Made by a program: the position numbers and the translations under genes
Notes under the pieces: model-generated
What the model saw: only the letters and a program-made list of their open reading frames with translations
Told to the model about the DNA's origin: nothing
Database searches by the model: none
Shown: in pieces, positions 18,722 through 28,100 of the stretch
How the letters are laid out: every line of letters begins with the position of its first letter
Numbering within the stretch: position 1 is the stretch's first letter
NCBI RefSeq assembly: GCF_028069655.1
Contig: NZ_JAMCOS010000001.1
Location: 3,440,001 to 3,504,000 of the forward strand
DNA from: Acidovorax sp. NCPPB 4044
Lineage (GTDB): Bacteria; Pseudomonadota; Gammaproteobacteria; Burkholderiales; Burkholderiaceae_C
Length of the DNA: 64,000 nucleotides
Direction: 5' to 3'

Positions 18722-18740
18722 AATAAGAAACATTCTCATT
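18722..18740. promoter_or_regulatory. Fur box before the TonB-dependent receptor
   Basis: AATAAGAAA-C-ATTCTCATT: two 9-base half-sites in inverted orientation around one base, agreeing at 7 of 9 positions, in an AT-rich island between acetyltransferase and receptor genes. Just beyond is TACAAT (18740-18745), a plausible -10 hexamer. Placement predicts iron-dependent repression of the receptor. Confidence 0.8.
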
Positions 18741-18799
18741 ACAATTTCATGCATTCCGCAGTTTCCATCACGTTCCATTCTTCCAAGGGGAGTTTTCCG

Positions 18800-21001
18800 A
18801 TGCGCCATTTTTCCGCCGCGAGACCCGCGCGCCAACGGCTGCTGCACGCCTCCATCACCGCGGCCTTCGGGACCGCGGCCGCGCTGTCCGCCTCCGCGGT
18901 GGGCGCGCAGCAGGCCGCTGCCGATTCGTCCACGCTGCCCACGGTGACCGTGACGGGCGGCAACGAAGAGGGCGGCACCGGGCGGGTGAACGGCTATACG
19001 GCGCGCCGCAGCACCACGGCCTCCAAGACCGACACGCCCCTCATCGAAACGCCCCAGTCGATCTCGGTGATCCCGGCCGACCGCATGGAAGCGCAGGGCG
19101 CGAAGAACGTCAAGGAGGCGCTCAGCTACTCCCCGGGCGTGATTCCCACGCGCTTCGGCGCCGATTCACGCTATGACTGGATCTCGCTGCGCGGCTTCGA
19201 TGCGTATGCGCCGGGCTTCTACCTGGACGGCATGCCGCTGCGCAACAACGGCAACTGGGGCATCTGGCCGATCGAGAGCTACGGCGCCGAGCGCATCGAG
19301 CTGCTGCGCGGCCCGGCCTCGGTGCTCTACGGCCAGAGCGGCCCCGGCGGCCTCGTGAACGCGGTGAGCAAGCGCCCGACGGCCGAGCCCCTGCGCGAGG
19401 TGCAGGTGCAGGTGGGCGACCACGGGCGCAAGCAGATCGCGGGGGACTTCTCCGGCCCGCTGCGCGAGGACGGCACCCTGCTCTACCGCCTCACCGCGCT
19501 CACGCGCGATGCCGAGCTGCCGGCCGGCGGCATGAAGGACGACCGCACGTTCATCGCGCCCTCGCTCACCTGGAAGCCTTCGAGCGACACCAGCCTCACG
19601 CTGCTTTCGCAGTTCGGCCGCACCCGCGCGGGCGTGTTCTCGCGCACGCGCCCCGCCGTGGGCTCGCTCGTGCCGACGGCCATCGGCACGTTCATCCCGA
19701 GCGGGCTCTTCGCCAGCGACCCAACGCACAACCGGTTCGACCTCGACACCTCGATGGTCGGCTATCTGTTCGAGCACCGCATCAACGAGGCCTTCACCGT
19801 GCGCCAGAACGCGCGCTACAGCCACCTCGACGTGGACTACAGCGCCGTCCAGGGCCGCAACTTCATCACCGTGAACCCCGCCAACCCGCGCGACCCGGCC
19901 AACTTCACGACGCTGCGCCGCACCGTGTCGGGCAGCAACGAGCGCATCCGCGCGTTGAACCTCGACAACCAGCTGGAGACGCGCCTGCGCTCGGGTGACG
20001 TGCAGCAGACGGTGCTCGTGGGCCTGGACTACCAGCGCACGCGCATCGACCAGACCAGCTACAGCGGCGGCTCGGCCAGCTCGCTCAACATCTACAACCC
20101 CGTGTACGGCGGCGCGGTGCAGATCCCGGCCCCGTGGTACGACGGCGTCGCCACGCTGGCGCAGACCGGCTTCTACGTGCAGGACCAGATCAAGTGGCAC
20201 GACCGCTGGCTGCTGACCCTGGGCGCGCGCTACGACCGCGCCAGCAGCGAGGTGGACAGCCGCCTGGACGGCAGCCACACCAAGATCTCCGAGAGCCGCG
20301 CCACCAAGCGCGCCGGCCTCACCTACCTGGCGCCGAACGGCTGGGCGCCGTACGTGAGCTATACCGAATCCTTCGTGCCCACGGCCACGCGCAATCCCGC
20401 CACGGGCCAGCCGTTCAAGCCTGAGACCGGCCGCCAATACGAAGCCGGCGTGCGCTACCAGCCCGAAGGCGGCAAGCAGAGCTACAGCGCGGCGATCTTC
20501 GATCTGCGCCGCAAGAACTACCTGACCGCCGACGACAACTTCGTGCCGCGCCAGACCGGCGAGGTGCAGGTGCGCGGGCTCGAACTGGAAGCCTCGGCCG
20601 AGGTGCTGCCCCGCCTGAACCTCGTGGGCTCCTACACCTACACGCCCACGGCCGAGATCACGGCCAGCAGCACCGCGCGCGAGATCGGCAAGCCGCTCAC
20701 GGCCGTGTCGCGCAATGCCGCAGCGCTCTGGGCCGACTACCGCTTCCCGAACCGCATCAAGGTGGGGCTGGGCGCCCGCTTCACGGGGTCGAACTACGGC
20801 GACCTGAACGCCGCGCCGGGCAAGGTCCCGTCCTTCACGGTGTTCGACGCGATGATCGGCTACGACATCGATCGCTGGACCTTCGCGCTGAACGTGCGCA
20901 ACCTGACCGACAAGACCTACATCGGCAACTGCGACCAGTACGGCAACTGCTACTACGGCGACCAGCGCCGCGTGATCGCCACGGCGACCTACCGCTGGTA
21001 A
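18800..21001 (+). CDS. TonB-dependent ferric-siderophore receptor (FhuE/FoxA type)
   Basis: 733 residues. Outer-membrane receptor for the ferric form of the siderophore. Signal peptide about 1-37 (positive start, hydrophobic run, cleavage near VGAQQA). Plug domain about 70-190 with TPQSISVIPADRME, ALSYSPGV and the RIELLRGPASVLYGQ motif; beta-barrel to the C-terminal ATATYRW, whose final aromatic residue is usual. No N-terminal signalling (STN) domain is present: TonB box and plug follow the leader after a short linker. Start at 18800 has AAGGGGAG upstream and the Fur box 59 bases before. Directly after the stop is a strong terminator facing the NRPS operon. Confidence 0.95.
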   Translation: MRHFSAARPARQRLLHASITAAFGTAAALSASAVGAQQAAADSSTLPTVTVTGGNEEGGTGRVNGYTARRSTTASKTDTPLIETPQSISVIPADRMEAQGAKNVKEALSYSPGVIPTRFGADSRYDWISLRGFDAYAPGFYLDGMPLRNNGNWGIWPIESYGAERIELLRGPASVLYGQSGPGGLVNAVSKRPTAEPLREVQVQVGDHGRKQIAGDFSGPLREDGTLLYRLTALTRDAELPAGGMKDDRTFIAPSLTWKPSSDTSLTLLSQFGRTRAGVFSRTRPAVGSLVPTAIGTFIPSGLFASDPTHNRFDLDTSMVGYLFEHRINEAFTVRQNARYSHLDVDYSAVQGRNFITVNPANPRDPANFTTLRRTVSGSNERIRALNLDNQLETRLRSGDVQQTVLVGLDYQRTRIDQTSYSGGSASSLNIYNPVYGGAVQIPAPWYDGVATLAQTGFYVQDQIKWHDRWLLTLGARYDRASSEVDSRLDGSHTKISESRATKRAGLTYLAPNGWAPYVSYTESFVPTATRNPATGQPFKPETGRQYEAGVRYQPEGGKQSYSAAIFDLRRKNYLTADDNFVPRQTGEVQVRGLELEASAEVLPRLNLVGSYTYTPTAEITASSTAREIGKPLTAVSRNAAALWADYRFPNRIKVGLGARFTGSNYGDLNAAPGKVPSFTVFDAMIGYDIDRWTFALNVRNLTDKTYIGNCDQYGNCYYGDQRRVIATATYRW

Positions 21002-21053
21002 GCAGAGGGGCGGCGGGCACCGCCACCTCCGCACATCGCCTCCTGGCACTCAG

Positions 21054-21088
21054 GGGAGCGGCAGGGCCACCTGCCGCTCCCTTTTTTT
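21054..21088 (+). terminator. rho-independent terminator of the receptor gene
   Basis: GGGAGCGGCAGG (21054-21065) and CCTGCCGCTCCC (21070-21081) make a perfect 12-bp stem with loop GCCA, followed by seven T (21082-21088). It ends plus-strand transcription before the convergent NRPS stop at 21097. Confidence 0.95.
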
Positions 21089-21096
21089 CCATGCGC

Positions 21097-24000
21097 TCAA
21101 CCGGCGGCGGAGTCCGCGGCACGCAGTGCCGTGCGCAGCTGGTCGATGAAGCCGGCGTTCCGGATGATGTCGAGGTGGCCAGCGCCCGCCACCACCTGCG
21201 TGCCGCGCACGTCCGCGAGCAGCGACCAGTCCCGCAGCGCGCCGCCTTCGGCCACCGAGCGGCCGGCCTGGAACAGGTGCACCGGCAACCCTTCGGCCGG
21301 CCAGGCATAGCGCTGCGCCTGCATGCGCTTGTCCAGCGTGGTCCAGAGCAGGTATTCATGGCAGTCCTCGCCGTCGCCATCGCGCGGGAAAGGCTGCTGC
21401 GCATCCTGCAGGAGCTGCAGCACGCCATCGCGTTCCTGCACGTCCATGCGCTGCAGCAGTTCGGTCCAGCGGTCAGTCATGGTGGAGCCGGCGACCCAGT
21501 CCGCGAGCCGGGCCTCGGCAGTGGCACGCTCGGCCTCGGGCAACGCGCGCGCCGCGCGCAGGGGCTCGGTCTCGTGCACATCCACCAGGCCGGTGAACGC
21601 CACCTCCACGCGGCCCCGCAGGCGGCGGGCCGTCTCGAAGGCGAGGTCACCGCCCGACGACCAGCCCAGCAGCGCACATCGCCCACCCACCGCGGTCGCC
21701 GCGATGAAGTCCGCGTATTCTGCCGCCAGCGCTTCGAGTGCGAAGCCGCGCCAGCGCTGGCGCGTGTAGACGTGGCTCACGAAGGCATGCACGCTGCGCT
21801 CGCCGCGCAGCGCCTCTGCCAGCGGCAGGAACTCGCGCGTGTTCACGATCATGCCGGGCAGGCAGTAGAGCGGCGTGCCGCTGCCCTCTTCGCTCAGGCA
21901 GACGGCGTCGTGCGCACTCTCGAAGCGCTCGCGCAGCCGGCCGGCCAGATGGCCCAGGCTGGTGGCCTGCATCACGTCGGGCAGGCCGATCTGCGCACCG
22001 CCCGGCACCTGCTTGCGGATGCGCGCCACCAGCTTGAGGCTCAGGATGGAGTCGCCGCCCAGGGCATGGAAGTTGTCGCCACGCCCCACGCGCTCCACCC
22101 GCAGCACATCGCACCACACGCGTGCCAACGCTTCTTCCAGCGCGCCGCGGGGCGCGTCGAAGCCGGCCGCTCCGGCCTCGGGTCCCTGCGGCACCGGCAG
22201 CGCACGGCGGTCCAGTTTGCCATTGGGGGTGAGCGGCAGGGCACCGATCACGGCGATGTGCTCCGGCACCATCCAGGCGGGCAATCCGGCCTGCATTTGG
22301 GCGCGCAGCGCATCGGCCGCGGGCGGCGATTCCGGATGCCGGGCCACCACGTAGGCGTGCAAAGCCAGCGCGCCGGGGTCGGCATCGGGGGCGCGCGCCA
22401 CCACGACCGCATCGGCCACGCCGCTGCACTCGCGCAGGCGCTGGGCGATCTCCCCGGGCTCCACGCGCCAGCCGCGGATCTTGATCTGGTCGTCGGCACG
22501 GCCCAGGAACTCCAGCGCGCCGTCGCCCCGCAGGCGCACGCGGTCGCCCGTCCGGTAGAGCCGCTCGCCCGGCCCGAAAGGCGAGGCCACGAAACGCTCG
22601 GCCGTGGCGCCGGGCCGCCCGCCATAGCCGCGCGCGAGGCCCCGGCCCGACAGGTACAGCTCGCCTGCATTGCCGGGCTGCACGGGGTCCAGCCGGGCAT
22701 CCAGCACATGCGCCTGCGAAGCCGGCAGGGGCCGGCCCAAGGGCAAGGCCGTGAACGCACGGGCCACTGTCTCCAGATCCTGCGCCGCCGTGTGCGTGAG
22801 GACCCCCACCGTGGTTTCGGTGGGGCCGTAGTGGTTGACGATGCGCAGGCCGGGGCGCAATTGCCGAACGGTGCGCAGCAGTGCTTCGTCGGCCAGTTCG
22901 CCGCCCAGCACCAGCGTATGCCGCGGCAGCACGGCAGCGGGCCGCTGCGCATTCAGCAAACCGCGCAGATGGCTCGGCACGATCTTGAGCACGTCGGCGC
23001 CATGCCGCTCCATGCCGGCGGCAAAGGCATCGGGATCGAAGGCTTCCGCGTTCGTGAGCAGGTGCAGGCAGCCGCCGGAGCACAGCGCGCCGAAGAGCGA
23101 CGTATGGCCCAGATCGGCCCCCACGGTGGACACCATGGCGAAGCAGCGCCCCGGGCCCACATCCAGCCGCGCGAGCACGCCCTGCGCATAGTGGGCCAGG
23201 GCTCCGTGCGAGACCACCACGCCCTTGGGGTGGCCGGTGGATCCCGAGGTGTAGATCACGTAGGCCGCCTGCCCGGGGTGGACCGCGGCAGCGCCCGCCG
23301 CGGAGGTGGCGCCGCCATCGCCGGCGGTTTCGAAATCCATGCGCCACTGTGCGATGGCAGGTGCATCGGCAGGCTCGGCGCAGACCAGCAGCACCGCGCC
23401 GCAGTCCTGCAGCAAGCCGTCGCGCCGCGCCTGGGGCAGCGAGGGGTCCAGCGGCACGCAGGTGGCGCCGGCGCGCATCACGGCGAGCCAGGCCAGGACG
23501 AACTCCACCCCGCGCTCCAGGCACACGGCCACGCGGTCCTCGCGCCCGATGCCGTGGCGGCGCAGGCGAGCGGCCCATGCGGCCGAAGCGCGGTCGAGCT
23601 CGCCGTAGCGGATCACGCGGTCGCCCGAAGCCAGCGCCACGGCCATCGGCGACTGCGCCGCCGCTTCCGCGAAGGCGTCCAGCACGGTGGCGGCAGGCCA
23701 ATCGCGGTCTTCGCCGCAGAGGGGTGGCACTGCCGGCAGCGCCGCGGCCCCGATGGCCACGCCATCGTCCGCCGCAGCCTGGCGTGCCAATGCCTGCAGC
23801 CCTTCGGCCAGGCGCAGCACCGTGGCACGGTCGAAAAGATCGGCCGCATAGGCGATCTCGAAGGACAGCGCATCCCCCGTATCCAGCAGGTCCACGCTCA
23901 GGTCGAAGTGCATCTCGTCCAGGGCGATGCCGCTGGCCTGGCCCGCCGCGGGGACCGATGCCGCCTGCTGCTGCGTGGATTTCACCTGGAACAGCGGGTG

Positions 24001-25161
24001 CAGGCCGGGCAGGCGCTCCACGGCCAATGCCTCGACGAGCATGTCGAGCGGAACATCCTGGTGGGCCTTGGCTTCCAGGAAGCGGTCGCGCACGTGCTGC
24101 AGCCAGCGCGCGAAGCCCCAGGCCGGATCGGCCTGCAGGCGCAGCACCAGCACGTTGGTGAAGTGGCCGACCACGCCCGCCAGCTCCGGCCGGTCCCGCG
24201 TGGTGGTGGGCACACCGATGCAGATGTCCTCGTCGCCCGCCTGGCGGTGGAGCCACTGCCCCAGCAGCGCCAGCGAAACCAGGTACGGGGACGCGGCATG
24301 CGCACGCCCCAGCGCACGCAGGCGCTGCGACACCGCCGCGTCCAGCGCCATCGCCACCATGCCCCCTTGCGTGCCGCGCGGTGCGCGGCGGGGCCGGTCG
24401 AGCGGCAGCGTGGTGGACAGGGGCGCGCCATGCAGGCGTTCGCGCCAATGGCCGATCTGGCGCTGCAACTCGCCGGCCTCCAGCCAATGGCGCTGCCACG
24501 CCGCATAGTCGGCGTAGCCCACCGGCGGCCGGCCGTTGGATGCCGGCCCGCGGCCCGCGAGCAACGCCTGCAACTCGGCCATCAACATGCCGATGGATTG
24601 CCCGTCGGCCGCGATGTGGTGCACGCACAGCATCAATTCGGGGGCGCCTTCTGCGAAGACATGCAGGCAGGCGCGGAAGACGGGGCCGTGCTCCAGATCG
24701 AAAGGCTGCTGCGCGAACGCCCTGGCGGCGCGGGGCAACGCCTCGTCTTCCCCGGCCGCACGCGTGGTATCCCAGGTTTGCACGGACCAGCCGAAGGGCC
24801 GCTGCGGGTCCACCCGCTGCACGGGCTGGCCTTCGGCATCCGCCGAGAAGCGCGTGTGCAGCACGGCGTGCCGCTCCACCAGCGCGGCCAGCGCACCGTG
24901 CACACGCTGCGCATCGGTTCCGGAGGCGAGCGGCATGCGGCCCGCCAGGTTGTATGCCGGCGACCCGGGATCCCGCTGCCAGGCCAGCCACAGCGCCCGC
25001 TGCGCATAGGCCATGGGGGCATCGCCTTCGGGTGTGCGGGGCACGACGGGCAGCGCCTCGAAGCCGATGCCGCTGGCGCGCAGGCGCTCGAGGAACACCT
25101 GGCGCTTTTCAGGGGTGAGCGCCGCAAAGCGGCGCGAGAGCTCGTGCATTTCGGTGGTCAT
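21097..25161 (-). CDS. NRPS, C-A(Asp)-PCP-TE, termination module
   Basis: 1354 residues. A short N-terminal segment (RFAALTPEKRQVFLERL) typical of siderophore NRPS starts, then condensation (about 45-470; HHIAADG near 180), adenylation (about 480-975; TSGSTGHPKG near 642), carrier (GGDSILS near 1035) and thioesterase (GWSSGG, a GxSxG motif, near 1167). Reading the pocket against GrsA positions gives D-L-T-K-V-G-H-V-G-K, close to the aspartate code DLTKVGHIGK. The last residue is therefore predicted to be Asp, the likely target of the operon's dioxygenase. The TE releases the chain by hydrolysis or cyclisation, which cannot be told apart here. Starts 27 bases after the preceding NRPS stop. Confidence 0.94.
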   Translation of the reverse strand: MTTEMHELSRRFAALTPEKRQVFLERLRASGIGFEALPVVPRTPEGDAPMAYAQRALWLAWQRDPGSPAYNLAGRMPLASGTDAQRVHGALAALVERHAVLHTRFSADAEGQPVQRVDPQRPFGWSVQTWDTTRAAGEDEALPRAARAFAQQPFDLEHGPVFRACLHVFAEGAPELMLCVHHIAADGQSIGMLMAELQALLAGRGPASNGRPPVGYADYAAWQRHWLEAGELQRQIGHWRERLHGAPLSTTLPLDRPRRAPRGTQGGMVAMALDAAVSQRLRALGRAHAASPYLVSLALLGQWLHRQAGDEDICIGVPTTTRDRPELAGVVGHFTNVLVLRLQADPAWGFARWLQHVRDRFLEAKAHQDVPLDMLVEALAVERLPGLHPLFQVKSTQQQAASVPAAGQASGIALDEMHFDLSVDLLDTGDALSFEIAYAADLFDRATVLRLAEGLQALARQAAADDGVAIGAAALPAVPPLCGEDRDWPAATVLDAFAEAAAQSPMAVALASGDRVIRYGELDRASAAWAARLRRHGIGREDRVAVCLERGVEFVLAWLAVMRAGATCVPLDPSLPQARRDGLLQDCGAVLLVCAEPADAPAIAQWRMDFETAGDGGATSAAGAAAVHPGQAAYVIYTSGSTGHPKGVVVSHGALAHYAQGVLARLDVGPGRCFAMVSTVGADLGHTSLFGALCSGGCLHLLTNAEAFDPDAFAAGMERHGADVLKIVPSHLRGLLNAQRPAAVLPRHTLVLGGELADEALLRTVRQLRPGLRIVNHYGPTETTVGVLTHTAAQDLETVARAFTALPLGRPLPASQAHVLDARLDPVQPGNAGELYLSGRGLARGYGGRPGATAERFVASPFGPGERLYRTGDRVRLRGDGALEFLGRADDQIKIRGWRVEPGEIAQRLRECSGVADAVVVARAPDADPGALALHAYVVARHPESPPAADALRAQMQAGLPAWMVPEHIAVIGALPLTPNGKLDRRALPVPQGPEAGAAGFDAPRGALEEALARVWCDVLRVERVGRGDNFHALGGDSILSLKLVARIRKQVPGGAQIGLPDVMQATSLGHLAGRLRERFESAHDAVCLSEEGSGTPLYCLPGMIVNTREFLPLAEALRGERSVHAFVSHVYTRQRWRGFALEALAAEYADFIAATAVGGRCALLGWSSGGDLAFETARRLRGRVEVAFTGLVDVHETEPLRAARALPEAERATAEARLADWVAGSTMTDRWTELLQRMDVQERDGVLQLLQDAQQPFPRDGDGEDCHEYLLWTTLDKRMQAQRYAWPAEGLPVHLFQAGRSVAEGGALRDWSLLADVRGTQVVAGAGHLDIIRNAGFIDQLRTALRAADSAAG

Positions 25162-25188
25162 GCGTTCAGGTCTTTCCGTTTCGGTCCG

Positions 25189-28100
25189 TCAAAGTTCCAA
25201 TTCCCCCAGCAGGGCATCGATGCGCCGCGCGGAATCGCCCCCGCCGGCAGTGGCCTCGCCCGGGGGCACTGCGCCTTCGGCGGCGAGGCGCGCGGCCAGG
25301 TCGGCCAGCACGGGCGTCTCGAAAACCGTCCGCAGCGCCACCGCCCGGCCCCAGTCCCGCTGGATCGCGGCGACCAGTTGCACCGCCAGCAACGAGTGCC
25401 CGCCGCGTTCGAAGAAATGGTCGTTGCGGCCCACCGCTTCGAGCTGCAGCACTTCGCACCAGAGCGCTGCCAACGCATGCTCCGCACCATGGCGCGGTGG
25501 CTCGCCGATCTCGCCGCAAGCGTGCGGCGCGTGCGCAGAAGGCAGTGCCTTGCGGTCCACCTTGCCGTTCGGCGTGAGCGGCAGCCCGTCCGAGACCAGC
25601 ACCGCGGCAGGCACCATGTAGTCGGGCATCGCATCGCCCAGGCGCTCGCGCAGCAGCGGCACGTCGATGTGCCTGCCCGGCTGCGCGCTCACATGGGCGA
25701 CCAGCCTGGCGCCGGCCGGGCCGTCCTCTGCCACGACGATGGCCTCGCGCACCTCGGGTTGCGCCAGCAGTTGCGCCTCGATCTCACCCAGCTCGATGCG
25801 GAAGCCCCGCACCTTCACCTGGTGGTCGATGCGGCCGAGGTATTCGAGTTCGCCCGCGGCAGTCCAGCGCACGCGGTCGCCCGTGCGGTAGAGCCGCTCG
25901 CCGGCATGCCCCGGCAGGGGGTGCGCGACGAAGCGCTGGGCTGTGAGCGCGGGTTGGTGCAGATAGCCCCGCGCGAGGCCCGCCCCGCTCACGAAGAGTT
26001 CGCCCGGCGCACCGGGCGGCACGGGCCGCAGGTCGCCGTCGAGGACGAACAGCCCGAGGTCGCCGATGGCCGTGCCGACCGGGCTGCGTTGCGGCTGCAG
26101 GTCTGCGCGCGTGATGCGGCGCCATGTCACGTGCACGGTGGTCTCGGTGATGCCGTACATATTGACCAGGGCCGGGCGGTCGTCGCCGAAATGGGCGATC
26201 CAGGGCCGCAGCCGCTGCGGGTCGAGCGCCTCGCCGCCGAAGATGACCACGCGCAACGCCAGGTTCTGCGTGCCGTCGGCCCGCCCCTCATAGGTGGCGG
26301 GCAGGCCCACCAGTTGACCGAAGGCCGAGGGCGTCTGGTTGAGCACGGTGACCTGCCGCTCCCGCAGCAGCGCCAGGAAGTCCTGCGGCGAGCGGCTCAC
26401 CCAGTACGGCACCACCACCAGCTGGCCGCCGGTACAGAGCGCGCCGAAGATTTCCCACACCGAGAAATCGAAGGCGTAGGAATGGAACAGGGTCCAGACA
26501 TCGTGCGGGCCGAACCGGAACCTGTCCTCCGTACCGCGCAGCAGGCGCACCACCTGCCGGTGGCACAGTTGCGCCCCCTTGGGCCGGCCGGTGGAGCCGG
26601 AGGTGTAGATGACATAGGCCAGGTGATCGGGGTGGACGGCGACCTCCGGCGGGGTGTCGGGGAGGCAGGAGAGATCGCAGGCGCCCAGGTCCACCACCGC
26701 CACGGTGTCCGGCAGCGGCGACACGTCCCACAACCCGGCCTGGGTCACCACGCAGGCCATGCCGCTGTCGCGGGCCATGTAGGCGATGCGGTCGGGCGGA
26801 TAGTCCGGGTCCAGCGGTACGTACGCTGCCCCGGCCTTGAGCACGGCCAGCAGGGCCACCACCAGATCGGTGCCGCGGCCCAGCGCCACACCCACCCGCG
26901 ATTCGGGCCGCACGCCCAGCGCGGCCAGGTGGTGCGCAAGCCGGTTGGCGCGCCGGTCCAGATCGCCGTAGCCCAGCACGTCGCCCTCGAAGCGCAGCGC
27001 GGTGGCACCGGGTTGCAGCGCCGCCTGCCGTTCGAACATGCGGTGCAGCGTGTCGGCGCCATCGACGGCGGCCACGGTGCGCCCCCGCTCTTCGACCTGC
27101 TGGACTTCCTGCGGGGACAACAGATCCAGCGTGCCCAGGCAGCGTTCCGCATCGCCGGACAGCCACTGCAGGCAGCGCGCAAGGTGGCCCATCAGCATGG
27201 CGGCCACCGCCGGGGCGATGCGCGCCGGGTCGTACCGCAACTGCAGGGACAGCACGGGCTCCAGCAGGGCCAGTACCGTGAGCGGGTAATGCGTTTCCTC
27301 CCGCTGCGCGGTGACGCGGGCGCGCAGGCCAGCGGGCAATGCGCCCACGAGCGCGTCGTCCACAGGGTAGTTCTCGAACACGAGCAGCGTATCGAAGAGG
27401 CCACCGGCCTCGGCGCCGGCCCATCGCTGGATCTCGTAGAGCGGCGTGTGCTCATGCTCGCGGGCCTGGAGCCCTTGCGCCTGAAGGCCCCGCAGCCAGT
27501 CGCCCGCCCGTGCATCGGAGCGCGGGGAACAGGCCAGCGGCAGGGTGTTGATGAACAGGCCCACCATGTGCTCCACGCCGGCCAGCTCCGCCGGGCGCCC
27601 CGCGACGGTGGTGCCGAACACGACCGTGTCCTGCCCGGTGTAGCGCTGCAGCAGCAGGGCCCATGCGCCCTGCACGAGCGTATTGAGGGTGATGCGCTCG
27701 CGCCGGGCGAAGTCCAGGAGGCGTGCGGTGGAAGGCTCATCGAAAGCGTGGCGCGCACGCCCGGCCTCCGCCGCAGGACTTCCCCCCTGCCCGCTGCCCG
27801 CCGGCGGCAGTGCTTCGACCAGGCGCGTCGGGCCATCCACCGCATGCAGGGCACCGAGCCAGTGCGCGCGGTCTGCCGCGGCATCGCGGCCCTGCAACCA
27901 GCGGATGTAGTCGCCGTAGCGGCTGGCGGGCACGGGCTCTGCCGCACCGCCGTAGTGCCGGAGGACTTCGGCCATGAGCTGGGACGTGCTCCAGCCGTCC
28001 AGCAGCACATGGTGCACCGTCCAGATGAAATGGTGGCTGCGTTCGCCGGTGCGCACCAGCACGAAGCGCGAGAGCGGAGGCGCCCAGTGGCCCAGGCCCT

